From positions 1 through 13,296 of the forward strand of contig CAMSXY010000017.1 of assembly GCA_947065955.1 (NCBI GenBank): a stretch of 13,296 nt of DNA, read 5' to 3'. This DNA is from an uncultured Caryophanales bacterium (GTDB taxonomy: Bacteria > Bacillota_I > Bacilli_A > RF39 > UBA660). Positions 6,397-13,296 of the stretch are shown here, piece by piece. The notes below the pieces were generated by a model. That model had not been told where the DNA came from. It saw nothing but the letters and a program-made list of their open reading frames with translations, and searched no databases. The position numbers and the translations under genes are program-made. Each line of letters opens with the position of its first letter. Within the stretch, counting starts at the first letter, position 1.

Positions 6397-8589
6397 ATGA
6401 AAAAGAAACGAGGAAAATTTTTATTCTATACTATTCTTATAGTAGGATTTATGTTGGCAACTTCTTATTTAATAAAACCGTTGTTTGAAAGAATTTCCTT
6501 TGGATTGGATTTACAAGGAGGATTTGAAATCCTTTATCAAGTAGAGAGTTTAGATGGAAGGGAAGTTACCCAAGATATGCTTATGGCAACGTATAAAACC
6601 ATTAGCAAACGAATTGATGTTCTCGGTGTTTCAGAACCTTCTATTTTGATTGAGGGAAATACCAAAATTCGAGTGCAGTTAGCAGGCGTTCAAGAGGAAG
6701 AAGTTGCTCGTAATTTACTTAGTAAAGCAGCAAGTCTTACCTTTCGAGATACAAAAGATCAACTCTTAATGACAAGTCAAGTTTTAAAAGAAGGGGGAGC
6801 TTCTCTTTCCTATGATTCTTTTGGAAAACCTGTCGTGTCTTTAAAAATAAAAGATAAAGAAACTTTTTTTGAAGTTACTAAAAAGGTAAGTCAAATGCCT
6901 AATAATTCTATTGTTATTTGGCTTGATTTTGAAGAGGGAGATTCTTATGAAAAAGAAAAGAATCTTTGTGGTAGTTTAGGTCATTCAAAATGTTTATCAG
7001 TAGCTCGTGTTAATCAAGGATTTGCAAGTGATGTGATAATAGAAGGAAATTTTAAAACGGAAGAGGTAAAAAATTTAGTAGATTTAATAAATTCTGGAAG
7101 TCTTCCTACTAAATTATCTGAAATTTCTTCTAAAACAGTTAGCGCATCTCTTGGTGCAGATTCGTTAAGGCAAACCATTGTCGCAGGTATAATTGGGGTT
7201 CTTTGTATTATAGTTTTTATGATTTTTTTATATCGTTTTGCGGGTTTTTTAGCAAGTGTTTCTATACTGTTTTATACTTTATTTACCTTTTTTCTTTTTT
7301 ATTTATTACAAGGTGTATTAACCCTTCCTGGGATTGCTGCTTTAGTGATCGGAATTGGTATGGCAATTGATTCTTGTGTTATTTTGTTTGCTCGTATTAA
7401 AGAAGAATTCTTAAAGGAAAAGAATTTGATTAAAGCCTTTCAAGCGGGTTCTAAACATTCTTTTGGAACTATTATGGATTCCAATATTACGACGCTTTTA
7501 GTCGCTGTTATTCTTTTTATTTTTGGTGAAAGTAGTATTAAAGGTTTTGCTACTATGCTTATGATTAGTATTTTTACAACCCTTTTGGTTATGGTGTTTT
7601 TTCATCGTTTTTTGATGGGGCTTTTTGTAAAAAATAACTTTTTTGAAGGTAGGGAAAGTTTTTTTCTACCTCTAGGTTCTAAGAAAAATCGAAAAGAATT
7701 TTTATTTATGAAAGTAGGAAAACATTTTTTTCGATTTGTGTTGCTTTTCTTTTTCTTAGGGACAATTTTCTTATGGAAAAATGGTCTTTCTCTTGGTATT
7801 GATTTTAAGGGTGGCTCTATGATTACTTTAAATTCTACTGAAGTGGAAAAAAAGGAAATAGAAGATAGGGGTTATACTGTTTATGATAGTGAACGATTGG
7901 ATCAATCTATTGTTTTTAAGATCGAAGAGGTTTTAGAAAAAGATGAAATTGTAGCACTTTCTAACTATTTTAAAGAAAAAAATATTGGAAGTGACATAGG
8001 GGTTGTTTCTAATTTAGTGAAAAAGGAATTGATTCGAAATGCTTTTTTCTCTTTAATGATTGCAAGTATTGGAATGGTTTTTTATATTACAATTCGTTTT
8101 CAGTTTACGTTTGCACTTGCTAGTATTTTGACTCTTTTTCATGATGTTTATGTAATTATTTTGCTTTTTTCCTTTTTTAAATTGGAAGTTACTAGCATTT
8201 TTGTAGCTGCTATTTTATCTATTATTGGATATTCCATTAATGATACCATTGTTATTTTTGATCGAATTCGTGAAAACCTGCAAAGGAAAGATCATAAAGA
8301 ACTTTCTTCTTTGATTGAAAAGAGTATTGGAGAAACTTTTTTTCGCAGTATAGTCACTACAATAACAACACTTTTTCCAGTGGTTTCTCTTATTATTTTT
8401 GGAACCCACGAAATAATAAATTTTAATATTGCATTACTTATAGGTCTTTTGGCAGGAAATCTTTCTTCTTTGTTTCTAGCAAGTTATTTATTTTTATGTT
8501 TTGAAAAAAGGAAAAAGAATAAACCGAAGAAGGAAAAAGAGGAAGATGGGGAAGTTACAGAAGTTCTTATTAAAGGAATTAATTCATAG
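6397..8589 (+). CDS. secDF: Protein translocase subunit SecDF (fused SecD-SecF)
   Basis: A 730-aa fusion, close to the length of B. subtilis SecDF. It uses proton flow to help pull preproteins out through SecYEG on the outer face of the membrane. The SecD half has an N-terminal helix (about 9-26), GLDLQGG (36-42), a periplasmic-type domain, then helices including GIGMAID (319-325). The SecF half has a helix at about 446-464, GIDFKGG (467-473) and YSINDTIVIFDRIREN (from 612). The two membrane aspartates expected to relay protons, D325 and D616, are present. The usual DAN after the first is DSC here and the family ERI nearby is ARI. The ribosome-binding site AGGTGATC (6387-6394) overlaps the comN stop, so translation is probably coupled. 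The C-terminal tail is Lys/Glu rich. Confidence 0.96.
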   Translation: MKKKRGKFLFYTILIVGFMLATSYLIKPLFERISFGLDLQGGFEILYQVESLDGREVTQDMLMATYKTISKRIDVLGVSEPSILIEGNTKIRVQLAGVQEEEVARNLLSKAASLTFRDTKDQLLMTSQVLKEGGASLSYDSFGKPVVSLKIKDKETFFEVTKKVSQMPNNSIVIWLDFEEGDSYEKEKNLCGSLGHSKCLSVARVNQGFASDVIIEGNFKTEEVKNLVDLINSGSLPTKLSEISSKTVSASLGADSLRQTIVAGIIGVLCIIVFMIFLYRFAGFLASVSILFYTLFTFFLFYLLQGVLTLPGIAALVIGIGMAIDSCVILFARIKEEFLKEKNLIKAFQAGSKHSFGTIMDSNITTLLVAVILFIFGESSIKGFATMLMISIFTTLLVMVFFHRFLMGLFVKNNFFEGRESFFLPLGSKKNRKEFLFMKVGKHFFRFVLLFFFLGTIFLWKNGLSLGIDFKGGSMITLNSTEVEKKEIEDRGYTVYDSERLDQSIVFKIEEVLEKDEIVALSNYFKEKNIGSDIGVVSNLVKKELIRNAFFSLMIASIGMVFYITIRFQFTFALASILTLFHDVYVIILLFSFFKLEVTSIFVAAILSIIGYSINDTIVIFDRIRENLQRKDHKELSSLIEKSIGETFFRSIVTTITTLFPVVSLIIFGTHEIINFNIALLIGLLAGNLSSLFLASYLFLCFEKRKKNKPKKEKEEDGEVTEVLIKGINS

Positions 8590-8603
8590 AAAAGAGGTTA
8601 AGT

Positions 8604-10772
8604 ATGTCAAAAAAAGATTTAATGATTACTTTTGAGGATTTGTATGATAAGATGGATTACATTTCTTCGAAAGAAGAGAAAGATAAAATTCGAAAGGCTT
8701 ATATGTTTGCGTATGAAAAACATTATGGTCAAAAAAGATTAACAGGAGGGGAATATATCTTACACCCTTTGAATGTAGCTTATATTTTGGCGGAAATTCA
8801 TGCAGATAGTGCTACGATTATGGCAGCGCTTTTGCATGAGGTTTTAAAGGAATGTGATGTTTCTATAGAGGAAATCGAAGAGCTTTTTGGAAAAGAAGTT
8901 GCCTTTTTAGTCGAGGGAATTTTTAAAATTAACCGTTTAAGTTTTGGGGGAGATAACGAAGCTGTAATTGCTAGTCAAAGAAAAATTTTAGTAGGACTTT
9001 CCGAAGATGTTCGTGTTATTTTTATTAAACTAGCGGATCGTTTACACAATATGCGTACTCTTTGGGCTATTCCTTTAGAAAAACAAAGGGAAAAAGCAAA
9101 AGAAACTCTTGATTTATTAACGCCTATTGCCCATCGATTAGGAATAAATCAAATTAAAAGTGAACTGGAAGATTTATCTTTGCGTTATTATAAAAAAGAA
9201 GTTTATTATTCGATTGTTGAAAAATTAAATAAGTCAAAATTTGAAAGAGAAAGTTCCGTTTTTCATATGATTGAAAGTGTTTCGGCTCTTTTAAATGAAC
9301 ATAAAATTACACATGAAATAAAGGGTAGAGCTAAGAGTATTTATAGTATTTATAAAAAACTTGATAAGGGAAAACGTTTTAATGATATCTATGATTTATT
9401 AGCTCTTCGTGTTTTCGTAAATACGAAAGAAGAATGTTATCAAGCTCTTGGAATTATTCATGCAAAATATAAACCTATTCCAAAACGTTTTAAGGATTAC
9501 GTTGCTATGCCAAAAACCAATATGTATCAATCCCTTCATACAACGGTTTTTGGAGAAGATGGCAATTTATTTGAAATTCAGATTCGTACTTATGAAATGG
9601 ACCGAATTGCGGAATATGGTATTGCTTCCCACTGGTCTTATAAGGAAAAAGGAAGTAATGTTTCTGCTAATATGCAAAATGAAATGGAACAGAAATTACA
9701 ATTTTTTCGCACCATCATGGATTTAAAAAAGGAAGGGGTCAATGAAGAGGAATTTGTTCATTCTTTAAAAGAAGATGTATTCAATGATATGATTTATGTC
9801 TTTACGCCAAAGGGAGATGTTATTGAACTTCCAAAAGGTTCGACTCCCATCGATTTTGCGTATCGTGTGCATAGTGGAGTCGGAGATAAGATGGTTGGAG
9901 CTATCGTTAACAATACAATTGTTCCATTTGATTATGTTTTAAAAGATAACGATATTATAAAAATTAATACAAATAAAAATGCAATAGGTCCTAGTAAAGA
10001 ATGGATTAATATGGCCTATACGGTTCAGGCAAAGAATAAGATCAAAGCGTTTTTTAATAAAATGGATAAGATTGAATATATTAAAAGAGGAGAAGATTTA
10101 CTTTCTAAGGAACTTCGCAAGAGAAAGTTATCAATAAATGAATTTTTAAAAACGGAAAACTTATCAAAAATTTTGGAAGAGGTAAAATGTGTTGATTTAA
10201 ATGATTTTTATTTAGCGCTTGGTTCTAATAAAATAACGATTTCTTCTGTTATGAATATAGTAACCAATGAAAATTTATCCAAAGAAGAAATTATTTTAAA
10301 ACGTACTAAAAATAAAGAATTTCAAAATGTCGTTTCCAAAAAGGATATTCTAGTTGATGGAATTGATGATATTAAGGTCAATATTGCTTCTTGTTGTAAA
10401 CCTGTTCCAGGGGAAGAGATTATTGGATATATTACCAAAGGAAATGGAATTTCGATTCATAGTGTTCTTTGTCCCAATATTTTGGATATTGAACAACGCT
10501 TACTTCCTGTTCACTGGAATGTCTCTATTACCAATAAGTATGCGACTTCTATTTTAATCCAAACGAAAGAGAATAAAAATATCTTATTGGATATTATTTC
10601 AAAAACTTCTGGGAGTGATCTTTCATTACAAAGTATTAATACTTTATCGTCTAATGGGTGTTATTTGTATGATTTAACGGTTCTTGTGGATGGTATTGAA
10701 AAGCTTTCAAAGTTTATTGGAGATGTTGAATCCTTGCCTGGGGTTTTTTCAGTACAGAGGGTTATGAAATGA
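8604..10772 (+). CDS. rel: RelA/SpoT-family (p)ppGpp synthetase with degenerate hydrolase motif
   Basis: A 722-aa long RSH enzyme that makes the alarmone (p)ppGpp from GTP/GDP and ATP on starved ribosomes. Domains in order: HD hydrolase (about 35-160), synthetase (about 235-345), TGS (397-457), zinc-finger/CC region with CC597-598, H619 and C623, and ACT (about 645-722). The synthetase looks intact: GRAKSIYSIY (241-250), DIYDLLALRV (261-270), EIQIRT (324-329), and the RFKD motif (295-298) typical of bifunctional Rel. The hydrolase site keeps R45, H54, H78, D145 and N149, but the HDxxED box reads HEVLKE: D79, E82 and D83 of the family are Glu, Lys and Glu. Hydrolysis is therefore probably lost or weak. 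Other changes are PIPG to PIPK and MHxxAE to MDxxAE. The ATG has AGAGG 6-7 nt upstream, and the end overlaps dtd by 4 nt. Confidence 0.95.
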   Translation: MSKKDLMITFEDLYDKMDYISSKEEKDKIRKAYMFAYEKHYGQKRLTGGEYILHPLNVAYILAEIHADSATIMAALLHEVLKECDVSIEEIEELFGKEVAFLVEGIFKINRLSFGGDNEAVIASQRKILVGLSEDVRVIFIKLADRLHNMRTLWAIPLEKQREKAKETLDLLTPIAHRLGINQIKSELEDLSLRYYKKEVYYSIVEKLNKSKFERESSVFHMIESVSALLNEHKITHEIKGRAKSIYSIYKKLDKGKRFNDIYDLLALRVFVNTKEECYQALGIIHAKYKPIPKRFKDYVAMPKTNMYQSLHTTVFGEDGNLFEIQIRTYEMDRIAEYGIASHWSYKEKGSNVSANMQNEMEQKLQFFRTIMDLKKEGVNEEEFVHSLKEDVFNDMIYVFTPKGDVIELPKGSTPIDFAYRVHSGVGDKMVGAIVNNTIVPFDYVLKDNDIIKINTNKNAIGPSKEWINMAYTVQAKNKIKAFFNKMDKIEYIKRGEDLLSKELRKRKLSINEFLKTENLSKILEEVKCVDLNDFYLALGSNKITISSVMNIVTNENLSKEEIILKRTKNKEFQNVVSKKDILVDGIDDIKVNIASCCKPVPGEEIIGYITKGNGISIHSVLCPNILDIEQRLLPVHWNVSITNKYATSILIQTKENKNILLDIISKTSGSDLSLQSINTLSSNGCYLYDLTVLVDGIEKLSKFIGDVESLPGVFSVQRVMK

Positions 10773-11209
10773 AAATTTTAATTCAAAGATCCCTTTCTTC
10801 TTTTGTTTCGGTGGATTCTAGGAAGGTTGGAGAAATCTCTTCTGGAATGGTGTTGTTTGTTGGATTTAAAAAAGGAGAAAATCCAGATTTTGAAAAAATA
10901 GTGGATAAACTTGTTCATCTTCGAATTTTTTCAGATGAAAAGGGGGAGTTTAATTCTTCTATTTTAGATGTAAGGGGAAGTATTTTGTGTGTTTCTCAGT
11001 TTACGCTTTATGCAAGTGTAAAAAGGGGAAGGCGGCCTGATTTTTCTTTGGCAATGCCGTATGAAGAAGCCCAAGTGCTTTATCAAAAATTTGTAGAGGT
11101 TTTAAAAAGATGGGTACCTGTTGAAACTGGTATTTTTGGAGAGGATATGAAGGTATCTTTTACTAACGATGGACCTGTTACGCTTCTTTTAGAAAGTGAG
11201 GATTTATGA
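10769..11209 (+). CDS. dtd: D-aminoacyl-tRNA deacylase
   Basis: A 146-aa cytosolic enzyme, the family's usual length, that hydrolyses D-amino acids (and some Gly) from mischarged tRNA so they do not enter proteins. Visible signatures are the N-terminal QRSLSSFVSVD strand, SQFTLYA (76-82), KRGRRPDFS (85-93) and NDGPVT (133-138), the last holding the Gly-Pro pair that projects into the partner subunit of the dimer and gives chiral selectivity. No key residue is missing. The start overlaps the rel stop as ATGA, with AGAGGG (10756-10761) upstream inside rel; the end overlaps the next gene in the same way. Pairing of rel and dtd is common in Firmicutes. Confidence 0.96.
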   Translation: MKILIQRSLSSFVSVDSRKVGEISSGMVLFVGFKKGENPDFEKIVDKLVHLRIFSDEKGEFNSSILDVRGSILCVSQFTLYASVKRGRRPDFSLAMPYEEAQVLYQKFVEVLKRWVPVETGIFGEDMKVSFTNDGPVTLLLESEDL

Positions 11210-12279
11210 TAAAAAATAAAGTTGATTTTAAACTTGTTAATTTAGCGCTTATTGCATTTATTGTTTATATTCTCTATCAAACGGGAAATGTTTGGACGAG
11301 TGTTGTTGGGAAGATTTTAAGTATTGCAACGCCTTTTTTCTTTGCGTTTGTTATTGCTTATGCTCTTCATCCTATTTTACGTTTTTTAATGGATCATAAA
11401 ATAAAGAAGGGAGCCGCTATTGCAATTGTAATGCTTGGTTTCTTGGGGATTATTGCTCTTGCAATTGGATTTTCTCTTCCACTTTTATTTGATCAATTAT
11501 CTAGTTTATTTAATGGGATTATTTCCTTTGTTAAAGAACTTTCTGTTGATTTAGATATCAGTTTTGGTGGATTTCAAGAGGCACTTACCAAAACATTTAA
11601 TGACATTATTGGAAATTTGGGTAGCTATGTATCGGATGGCGCTATTAGTGTTATTAGTATTTCTTTAAATTATTTATCACTTGCTATGATTACTTTGTCA
11701 GCGTCTGTTTATTTTTTGATTGATATGGATCGAATTCGTTTTGCAACACGTCGTTATTTGGAGAGAAAATCAAGAAAAAGCTTTTTATATGTAAGAAGAC
11801 TTGATATTGAGATGAAACAATATTTATCTGGTTTTTTAAAGATCATGTTTATTTCTCTTTTTGAATATGCGATTATTTACAAAATTATTGGACATCCCAA
11901 TGCCTTTTTACTCGGACTTTTAGGTGCAATTGCTGGAGTTATTCCTTATTTTGGCGGAATTTTTGTCAATATGATTGCTGCTATTACGGCTTTTGTTATT
12001 GGGTTCCCATTATTTATTCGTACTGTAATTACTTTCGTCATTTTATCTTGGATTGATGGGTATGTAATTAATCCACTTGTATATGGAAAAACAAATCGTG
12101 TGCATCCTTTGATTTTGATTTTGTCCGTTTTCGCAGGGGGAATTTTGTTAGGGGTATTCGGTATTATTATTTCTCTTCCGGTTGCTATTTTGATTCTTTC
12201 TACGTATAATTATTTTAAAATGGATATTTCTGAAAAGATTGAAGATATGCGTGAAATTAAGAAAAAAAATAAAGAATAA
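11206..12279 (+). CDS. AI-2E family transporter (PF01594 type)
   Basis: A 357-aa membrane protein with about seven to eight hydrophobic segments: two near the N-terminus (about 11-28 and 36-58), one at about 70-90, a less hydrophobic middle (about 95-145), then further helices to about 340 and a charged C-terminal tail ending KKKNKE. Family signatures include AIAGVIPYFGG (near 240), the NPLVYGKTNRVHPL segment, and the late helix FAGGILLGVFGIIISLPVA. The family is named for a reported autoinducer-2 exporter, but many members act as Na+/H+ antiporters or have unknown substrates, so a quorum-sensing role should not be assumed. It starts by ATGA overlap with dtd and is the last gene of the operon. 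The stop is a TAA, followed by another in-frame TAA-like AT-rich tail. Confidence 0.9.
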   Translation: MIKNKVDFKLVNLALIAFIVYILYQTGNVWTSVVGKILSIATPFFFAFVIAYALHPILRFLMDHKIKKGAAIAIVMLGFLGIIALAIGFSLPLLFDQLSSLFNGIISFVKELSVDLDISFGGFQEALTKTFNDIIGNLGSYVSDGAISVISISLNYLSLAMITLSASVYFLIDMDRIRFATRRYLERKSRKSFLYVRRLDIEMKQYLSGFLKIMFISLFEYAIIYKIIGHPNAFLLGLLGAIAGVIPYFGGIFVNMIAAITAFVIGFPLFIRTVITFVILSWIDGYVINPLVYGKTNRVHPLILILSVFAGGILLGVFGIIISLPVAILILSTYNYFKMDISEKIEDMREIKKKNKE

Positions 12280-12340
12280 TAAAAAAAATTTAAATTAAAA
12301 GAGTAAAAATTTTTAAACTTTTCTGAAGAATACTATCTTT

Positions 12341-12370
12341 TTGCTATTCTTTTTGGAGTGCAATTATAAT
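12341..12370 (+). promoter_or_regulatory. Candidate promoter upstream of the terminator at 12400
   Basis: TTGCTA (12341-12346) lies 18 nt before a perfect TATAAT (12365-12370). If used, transcription starts near 12377, only about 23 nt before a terminator hairpin. It could therefore make a very short RNA or feed an attenuated leader for the secreted-protein gene. In sequence this AT-rich, a chance match is possible. Confidence 0.45.
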
Positions 12371-12399
12371 TTAAAGGAAAAATTTATTTTTTCTTGTTT

Positions 12400-12434
12400 A
12401 AAAAGACATAATTTTAAAGATTATGCTTTTTTTT
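12400..12434 (+). terminator. Rho-independent terminator between the operon and the secreted-protein gene
   Basis: The stem is AAAAAG (12400-12405) with CTTTTT (12426-12431), stacked on CATAAT (12407-12412) with ATTATG (12420-12425), with one bulged A at 12406 and a 7-nt loop. Eight T's in all (12427-12434) follow the C. It probably ends the comN-to-AI-2E operon, about 120 nt after the last stop; an attenuator role for the gene at 12526 is the alternative. The rest of 12280-12525 is AT-rich sequence with no gene seen. Confidence 0.75.
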
Positions 12435-12525
12435 GTTCTTTTTTTGATCCTTCTTTTATGTTAAGTTAGATATTAGAAAAGTTGAGAGAAACATTTTATG
12501 TTTTTTGATAAAAAGGAGATAGAAA

Positions 12526-13251
12526 ATGAAAAAAATAGGAAAAAAAATAAAGGAAAATTTTAAGTTATTTTTAGGAATTGTTGTAGGTGTTTCGATGGGA
12601 TGTGGAAGCGTTATTGCTGCTCGTGTAATAACGAGTCAAGAGGTTTTTTATACTCATGAAACCTCCCATGTGGCTAATGTACAAGAAGCTATAGAGGAAT
12701 TATATCAAAAATCTAAATTTTCTTTTCATTTACCCAATTTACAAGAAGATGGATTAAGGTATACAGGGAAGGATCCTGATAATTATGTAAAATTTAATGA
12801 AGAATTGTGGAGAATTCTTGGTATTTTTAATGGGGAAATGAAAATTATTAAAAGTACCTCCCTTGGACCATTGGCTTGGGATAGGGAAGGAAAAAATACG
12901 TGGGGAAACAATAGTTTATATAATTATTTGAATACAACTTATTATAATAGTTTAAATGAAACAAGTAAAAATATGGTTAAAAAGGCTACTTGGAATATAG
13001 GGGGATGGAATACTGCTAGTATTCCTTCTCATCTAATGTATGAATATGAGGAAAATAAGGATGGTACAGATTCTTCCGTTTCTGGTTTTATAGGACTTAT
13101 GAGTGTATCGGATTATGGTTATGCAAGTAGTAATTGTTATAGTGAAATTATCTTAAGTGATTATAATAGTTCAGTTTGTAGAGATACAAATTGGCTTTAT
13201 GCAAAAGAATATGAATGGACAATAACCCATTATTCCCCTTATTTAGGGTAT
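12526..13251 (+). CDS. Secreted or surface protein of unknown function, 3' end cut by adapter
   Basis: The first 242 codons of a larger gene. AGGAG (12514-12518) is 7 nt before the ATG. Residues 1-12 are basic, and 13-32 form a hydrophobic segment (LFLGIVVGVSMGCGSVIAA), so the protein is exported or membrane-anchored. Next comes a short motif VANVQEAIEELYQ (49-61). A Trp/Tyr/Asn-rich domain follows: DNYVKFNEELWRILGIF (85-101), KIIKSTSLG, LAWD, NSLYNYLNTTYYNSL, GFIGLMSVSDYGYA and NWLYAKEYEWTIT. Cys204 and Cys218 could form a disulfide. I recall this pattern from many unannotated exported proteins of uncultured gut Firmicutes (DUF6273-like), with no known function. Cys26 is in the hydrophobic segment, but SMGC is a poor lipobox. 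From 13252 the frame continues into adapter without a stop. Confidence 0.82.
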
Positions 13252-13296
13252 AGATCGGAAGAGCACACGTCTGAACTCCAGTCACCCAAGTCTATC
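13252..13296 (+). other. Illumina TruSeq P7-side adapter with i7 index (artefact)
   Basis: Positions 13252-13285 match the TruSeq Read 2-side adapter, starting AGATCGGAAGAGCACACG and ending CTGAACTCCAGTCAC. Positions 13286-13293 (CCAAGTCT) fill the 8-nt i7 slot, and 13294-13296 (ATC) match the start of the P7 arm. The biological sequence ends at 13251. Confidence 0.98.

Noticed and set aside
10764..11209. Mycoplasma-type genetic code (TGA = Trp)
   Set aside because: TGA ends both rel and dtd at exact family lengths within ATGA overlaps, and Trp codons are TGG throughout.
11206..12279. Quorum-sensing (AI-2) export function from the family name
   Set aside because: No luxS or lsr genes are in view, and many family members are antiporters or unassigned.
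12595..12606. Lipoprotein signal at Cys26 of the secreted protein
   Set aside because: The residues before Cys are S-M-G; a lipobox normally has Leu, Val or Ile at -3.

Overview
The insert (45-13251) is AT-rich DNA from a low-GC Firmicute (Bacilli/Mollicutes relatives). Three things point there: the gene order resembles the Bacillus subtilis yrbG-spoVB-yrzD(comN)-secDF-relA-dtd neighbourhood, Shine-Dalgarno sites are AGGAGG/AGGTGAT type, and codon choice favours A/T strongly. TGA is used as a stop (rel and dtd both end in it) and Trp is TGG, so the standard bacterial code applies and a Mycoplasma-type code does not. The style of the genes, and the secreted protein at the right end, suggest an uncultured gut Bacilli lineage of the RF39/RFN20 kind; that placement is inference. 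Positions 1-44 and 13252-13296 are not biological: they are Illumina TruSeq adapter and index sequence, in the correct outward orientation at both ends.

Layout. (1) 45-102, minus strand: the first 19 codons of a divergent membrane protein, cut by the adapter. (2) 177-806: a DUF421/YrbG membrane protein with a strong terminator at its stop. (3) 884-4650: a stretch that does not belong to the conserved neighbourhood. It holds a 70-aa unknown protein, a large SF2 helicase with six tandem Helicase-Associated repeats spaced exactly 78 residues apart, and a 135-aa unknown protein. (4) 4647-5939, minus strand: a SpoVB/MurJ-like flippase, converging on the 135-aa gene through a hairpin terminator that overlaps both stop codons. 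(5) 6113-12279: a tight operon comN-secDF-rel-dtd-AI-2E transporter, with gaps of 8 and 14 nt and then two 4-nt ATGA overlaps. (6) 12280-12525: an intergenic region with a candidate promoter and a terminator. (7) 12526-13251: a secreted or surface protein of unknown function, cut by the right-hand adapter and open in frame straight through it.

The operon combines protein export (SecDF, ComN beside it), alarmone metabolism (Rel) and removal of D-aminoacyl-tRNA (Dtd); the flippase and YrbG are envelope proteins. The most notable biological points are the degenerate (p)ppGpp-hydrolase motif in Rel beside an intact synthetase, and the helicase with its translationally coupled 70-aa partner inserted between yrbG and spoVB. 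No CRISPR array, tRNA, rRNA or insertion sequence was seen.
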